A stretch of 64,000 nucleotides of DNA. Origin: Notospermus geniculatus. Lineage: Eukaryota; Nemertea; Pilidiophora; Heteronemertea; Lineidae. Location: the NCBI GenBank assembly GCA_002633025.1, contig NMRB01000875.1:40052-104051 (forward strand), in the 5' to 3' direction. Each line of letters opens with the position of its first letter. Within the stretch, counting starts at the first letter, position 1. The notes beneath the pieces were generated by a model. The model was not told the origin of the DNA, made no database searches, and was given only the letters and a program-made list of their open reading frames with translations. The position numbers and the translations under genes are program-made. Positions 62,101 to 64,000 of the stretch are shown here, in pieces.

Positions 62101-64000
62101 TTCTGTGATGGTATCATCACCTGCAAAAAGGCAACGTACATGTTGCATCATTAGGGAATCTGGTGACTTCGCAGTATGGAAAATAACGTTGTCGTAAAGT
62201 TAACGTTTATCGTTTGATTTCTTAAACTCTCTAATAGCAATGTTTAGACGGGAGTTGTGACATTACGGATTACGAAAAAGAACCAAGAATTTAAAGTGAG
62301 GTCTGCCGAACAGGCCGAAGCTTTTTGGCATCACATGTCGAACGATGCTGCTGCTGCTGCACGAGACCTGCAAACACGCCTGCTTCGAACGCCTTGCCTC
62401 GCAAGGGGTACTTACCAACTTCATCGCAGTTTGCTCCCTTAAGCCCCGGTTTACACGTACAATAGAATGTGCTCGGGGATCCGTAATCTACACACTCCTC
62501 AAGATCGGTGCAGTTTGATGTCATGCACGCTGAAATGGAGAGGAAAACAACGTCGGAGCGATTCATTTACGGGACTAAGATCTGTACGCTGGCAACCTTT
62601 CGATAAAATTTTTTACAACATTTATAGTTACGACACTAGATGCATGTTGGATAAATGTTGTCTAATGTATACATGTACATGTAGGCTACACGTGCCGAGA
62701 ACATCAGGGGTTATTAGCACTCGCTCCCGCGCCCTTCCCAAGTCGCCACCGCAGTGACTAAGTGAGCATGCGCTATTCCCTGGGGCCCGATTCAAAGCCC
62801 AGATAGCGTACGTATGATCTTAGCACTGTCCGTATCTATCGTCGACTTGTTGACAATAAATACTACGGGCAGTGCTAAGATCACAGGTACGCTAAGATCA
62901 CAGGTACGCTAAGAGGGCGTTGTGAATCAGGCCCCTTATATTCTCAGGATGAGGGTACAGGGGAAAACTATTTTTCAACATGTAAGATGGTGCTAAAATG
63001 TTGGCAAGCGACCAGTGGACAGGGTCAAAAGACAGTTTAGCTCCGGTACGTTGTTCAATGTTGCTGAACTGTATGAGTTGTTGAAAATGTTGGAAATCTT
63101 ATCAGTATACACGCGGCTTCATTCGTTCACATCTGTGTCCTAGCTTTCACGTCAATTTCCCAAATGATTTGCAGTCGCCCTCACGAGTGTGATAGACCCA
63201 CTTACCGGTGATAGGCACCAGTCGTACAGTCGCGTTGAATCCAGTCTGCGGTGTTGAGGAATCTGATGATGTGAACAAGACGACCATTTGCCGCTCACCG
63301 CCCACTTTCGTCGTCAGTTTGTAAAGCGGATAGGTGAAAGTACCTTTTGACTTTGACCCACAAAGTCTGAGGAAGAAAAGAATTGAATCGTTGATACATG
63401 CATGTTGAAATGTAGAAAATGCTTTCACTTAACTTAGTACAGGACCCTCTCCAATGCTTTTATAAAGGTAAAACATTCACTAATGGGCTTTAGCTCACTG
63501 CCTCAATAGGGTGTCACTTGACAAAGAACCATAACCACACGAATACAACCTATGCATTGAACCCCTTGCAGCTACTATAGTTGCGCTTCCACTACAAAAA
63601 AAGCCGGTATTTGTCCGCTCTTATTCTGCTTCCATTAAACCTAGCGTCCACTAGGGCGCGGACAAGACGCGGAATACAAATTTAGCAATTCCGCAACCTC
63701 TCCGCATATTCTTGAAAGATTCCGTTCACTGTCTTTATCATTCCTAAGCAGTTCCCGGCATTTCCGCACGTTCGGGAGAGGGCGAAATTTCCGCATCCAA
63801 ATTTTGATCGAGACCANGGGTTGGCCAATGCATGTACAAAGTTTCAGGTCAATAGTCTGAGCGGTTACAAACGTGACCTGCTAACGGACAACGACAACGG
63901 ACGGCAACTAAAAATCGAGGTGCATGTTCATCTCCAAAATAATAATTCGTTAAAAAGAAAATCTTACGTATTGACATCCATTTCCGATTGAGAGCAACCG
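52906..64000 (-). CDS. Astacin-family paralogue (gene B), incomplete: partial astacin, CUB-3, EGF, MAM, MAM, two PAN exons
   Basis: Exons found on minus: 63968-64000 (edge), 63206-63366, 62416-62529, 62053-62120, 61069-61204, 58541-58728 (duplicate 57310-57497), 56758-56917, 56050-56222, 55539-55754, 54287-54440, 53796-54043, 52906-53156. Each keeps the phase of its gene A counterpart. Missing between 63,367 and 63,967 are the HExxH exon, the astacin end/EGF exon and CUB segments 1-2. Joining 63,968 (phase 0) to the CUB-3 exon (phase 2) would shift frame. An N at 63,817 lies in this gap. As assembled it cannot make an active protease. It may be an assembly collapse, a pseudogene, or the 3' half of a gene with another start. 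Confidence 0.75.
53235..53373. mobile_element. Palindromic MITE (GGGGCCTGATTCACAAAGCA)
   Basis: GGGGCCTGATTCACAAAGCA and its exact complement at the right end; arms of about 60 bp around gtgtggggacttatgaac. Between the two PAN exons' flanks. Confidence 0.9.
53796..54043 (-). CDS. Gene B PAN exon 1 with stop
   Basis: EVCSQSYDKYPGRQWMGGIY, then [26 protein letters not shown], ending KPKGV and TAA. Immediately before the stop is AAAG|GTGTGT. If used as a donor at 53,804, it would join the next PAN exon in phase 1. Confidence 0.85.
54287..54440 (-). CDS. Gene B exon: end of second MAM and linker
   Basis: [25 protein letters not shown], then a Ser/Thr/Pro linker. The same 154-nt length and phases as 30,326-30,479. 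Confidence 0.87.
54710..54866. mobile_element. Foldback MITE (TGCCCGCTGTACACGATCAA)
   Basis: TGCCCGCTGTACACGATCAA pairs with ttgatcgtctacagcgggca at the right. Gene B intron. Confidence 0.75.
55128..55255. mobile_element. Foldback MITE (CTTTACACAGAAGTATACGG)
   Basis: ctttacacagaagtatac...cgaaaac.cc.gttaac pairs with gttaaccggcgttttcgtatac...gtaaag. Gene B intron. Confidence 0.6.
55539..55754 (-). CDS. Gene B exon: second MAM, core (lost from gene A)
   Basis: A 72-codon exon, phase 0 in and out: [65 protein letters not shown]. Gene A retains only its first 72 nt. Confidence 0.87.
56050..56222 (-). CDS. Gene B exon: start of second MAM
   Basis: [37 protein letters not shown]; same 173-nt length and phases as gene A. 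Confidence 0.88.
56585..56735. mobile_element. Full MITE of the TAGGGAGGTTT family
   Basis: TAGGGAGGTTTAGAAATCAA to the complement AAACCTCCCTA; pairs through cgataaacgtaaac. It ends 23 bp from the exon edge at 56,758. Confidence 0.85.
56758..56917 (-). CDS. Gene B exon: end of first MAM and Pro/Thr linker
   Basis: [25 protein letters not shown], then YPPQPTTTQAPWPTFPPLP. Five codons shorter than gene A's; same phases. Confidence 0.86.
57061..57745. repeat. Duplicate of 58,270-58,977 containing a MAM exon, ending at an N
   Basis: Near-identical from ttgtatttcataagtttcac to gcgctatataa, where the N at 57,746 stops the match. Confidence 0.88.
57310..57497 (-). CDS. Gene B duplicate MAM core exon
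   Basis: Same translation as 58,541-58,728 with a synonymous Ala difference. Phase 1 in, 0 out, so the two cannot both be spliced in series. Confidence 0.72.
57747..58049. mobile_element. MITE with 53-bp terminal inverted repeats
   Basis: TACAGCTAACTTTGTAACGG and the next 33 bp recur as an exact reverse complement ending at 58,049. The interior is AT-rich without ORFs. It separates the two MAM-exon duplicates. Confidence 0.9.
58541..58728 (-). CDS. Gene B exon: first MAM core
   Basis: [55 protein letters not shown]. Acceptor TTTTCAG|, donor AAG|GTATAG. Confidence 0.86.
58990..61068. other. Gene B intron full of inverted repeats
   Basis: 59,567-60,425 is a mosaic of acgaatgtcccgaat and cacgaat words, with a perfect hairpin CCACGAAAGTTTTTG/CAAAAACTTTCGTGG at 59,957-59,994. 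60,430-60,905 is a separate inverted-repeat element. No exon supported; a 59,183 plus-strand frame with a hydrophobic start has no splice partner. Confidence 0.5.
60430..60905. mobile_element. Inverted-repeat element (AGTGTCCCACTGGCGAATTT)
   Basis: AGTGTCCCACTGGCGAATTT at the left; the complement ends gccagtgggacact at the right. The interior is rich in TACGA(C/G) words in both orientations. Confidence 0.8.
61069..61204 (-). CDS. Gene B exon: first MAM, second segment
   Basis: [38 protein letters not shown]. 136 nt, as in gene A. Confidence 0.88.
61516..61916. repeat. Cluster of inverted repeats (CCTAGTTTATACTTCGACGC)
   Basis: CCTAGTTTATACTTCGACGC occurs at about 61,522 and 61,686; complements end at about 61,838 and 61,916. 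At least two nested foldbacks of one family. Confidence 0.75.
62053..62120 (-). CDS. Gene B exon: first MAM, start
   Basis: GDDTITETFENRTHLFNGWV-RNA; 68 nt, TTTGCAG| and |GTAAGT. Confidence 0.85.
62416..62529 (-). CDS. Gene B exon: EGF-like domain
   Basis: [36 protein letters not shown]; six Cys, symmetrical phase 1 exon. Confidence 0.9.
62783..62935. mobile_element. Foldback MITE of the GGGGCC-GATTCA family
   Basis: GGGGCCCGATTCAAAGCCCA at the left and gttgtgaatcaggcccc at the right; internal gctaagatcacaggtac is repeated. A one-armed relative is at 56,418-56,468. Confidence 0.7.
63206..63366 (-). CDS. Gene B exon: CUB segment 3
   Basis: [20 protein letters not shown], then [20 protein letters not shown]. 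Same 161 nt and phases as gene A. Confidence 0.88.
63367..63967. other. Gap in gene B where catalytic exons should be
   Basis: No HExxH exon on minus. An N at 63,817 follows a half foldback (cctagcgtccactagggcgc) whose partner arm is missing, suggesting a break or join here. Confidence 0.6.
63968..64000 (-). CDS. Gene B astacin exon 4, 3' end only (window edge)
   Basis: RLLSIGNGCQY then |GTAAGA, matching the end of gene A exon 4 ([11 protein letters not shown]). Confidence 0.75.

Overview
This window reads as genomic DNA of a marine invertebrate deuterostome. Coding sequence is split into short exons with GT/AG introns, the proteins are animal-type (class A GPCRs; a secreted astacin/CUB/EGF/MAM/PAN protease), and non-coding DNA is packed with foldback and MITE repeats and with ACATGTA and AGGCCTA words. 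A cephalochordate (Branchiostoma-like) fits best; an echinoderm or hemichordate is possible. This is inference from style, not from a database match.

Region 1 (1-17,427) holds a tandem array of three single-exon class A GPCR genes, all on the minus strand. Copy 1 runs off the left edge, copy 2 is at 6,607-7,635 and copy 3 at 16,249-17,427. Each carries related flanks that were later invaded by transposons. Several of these have clean target-site duplications (TSDs), and two have matching empty sites inside the window. Copy 2 has a 1-bp frameshift that removes its original N-terminus.

Region 2 (about 17,820-24,138) holds a decayed two-gene DNA transposon of ISL2EU (PIF/Harbinger-related) type. 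It has a YqaJ-nuclease gene on plus and a THAP + HTH + DDE transposase gene on minus, converging on a 21-bp-type tandem repeat. Near-identical direct repeats of about 0.5 kb flank it.

Region 3 (27,282-64,000) is a two-gene tandem duplication on the minus strand. Unit 1 is an intact GPCR (27,282-28,340) plus a complete, phase-consistent gene for a secreted zinc protease (gene A, exons between 29,712 and 49,920). I derive a 911-aa product: signal peptide, propeptide with a furin-type site, astacin, EGF, CUB, EGF, MAM, Pro/Thr linker, second MAM (shortened), PAN/apple. Unit 2 is a degenerate GPCR fragment (50,497-51,095) plus gene B (52,906 to beyond 64,000). Gene B keeps CUB-3, EGF, MAM, MAM and two PAN exons, but in this assembly lacks the zinc-binding exon and most of CUB. 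Gene A contains two internal tandem duplications with exons (astacin exons 3+4; CUB exon 8), and gene B one (MAM exon).

Seven N sites occur (six single Ns and one run of 13). At least four sit exactly where a homology block or an exon stops. Some duplications and truncations may therefore be haplotype-merge artefacts, and gene B's missing exons in particular need long-read confirmation.
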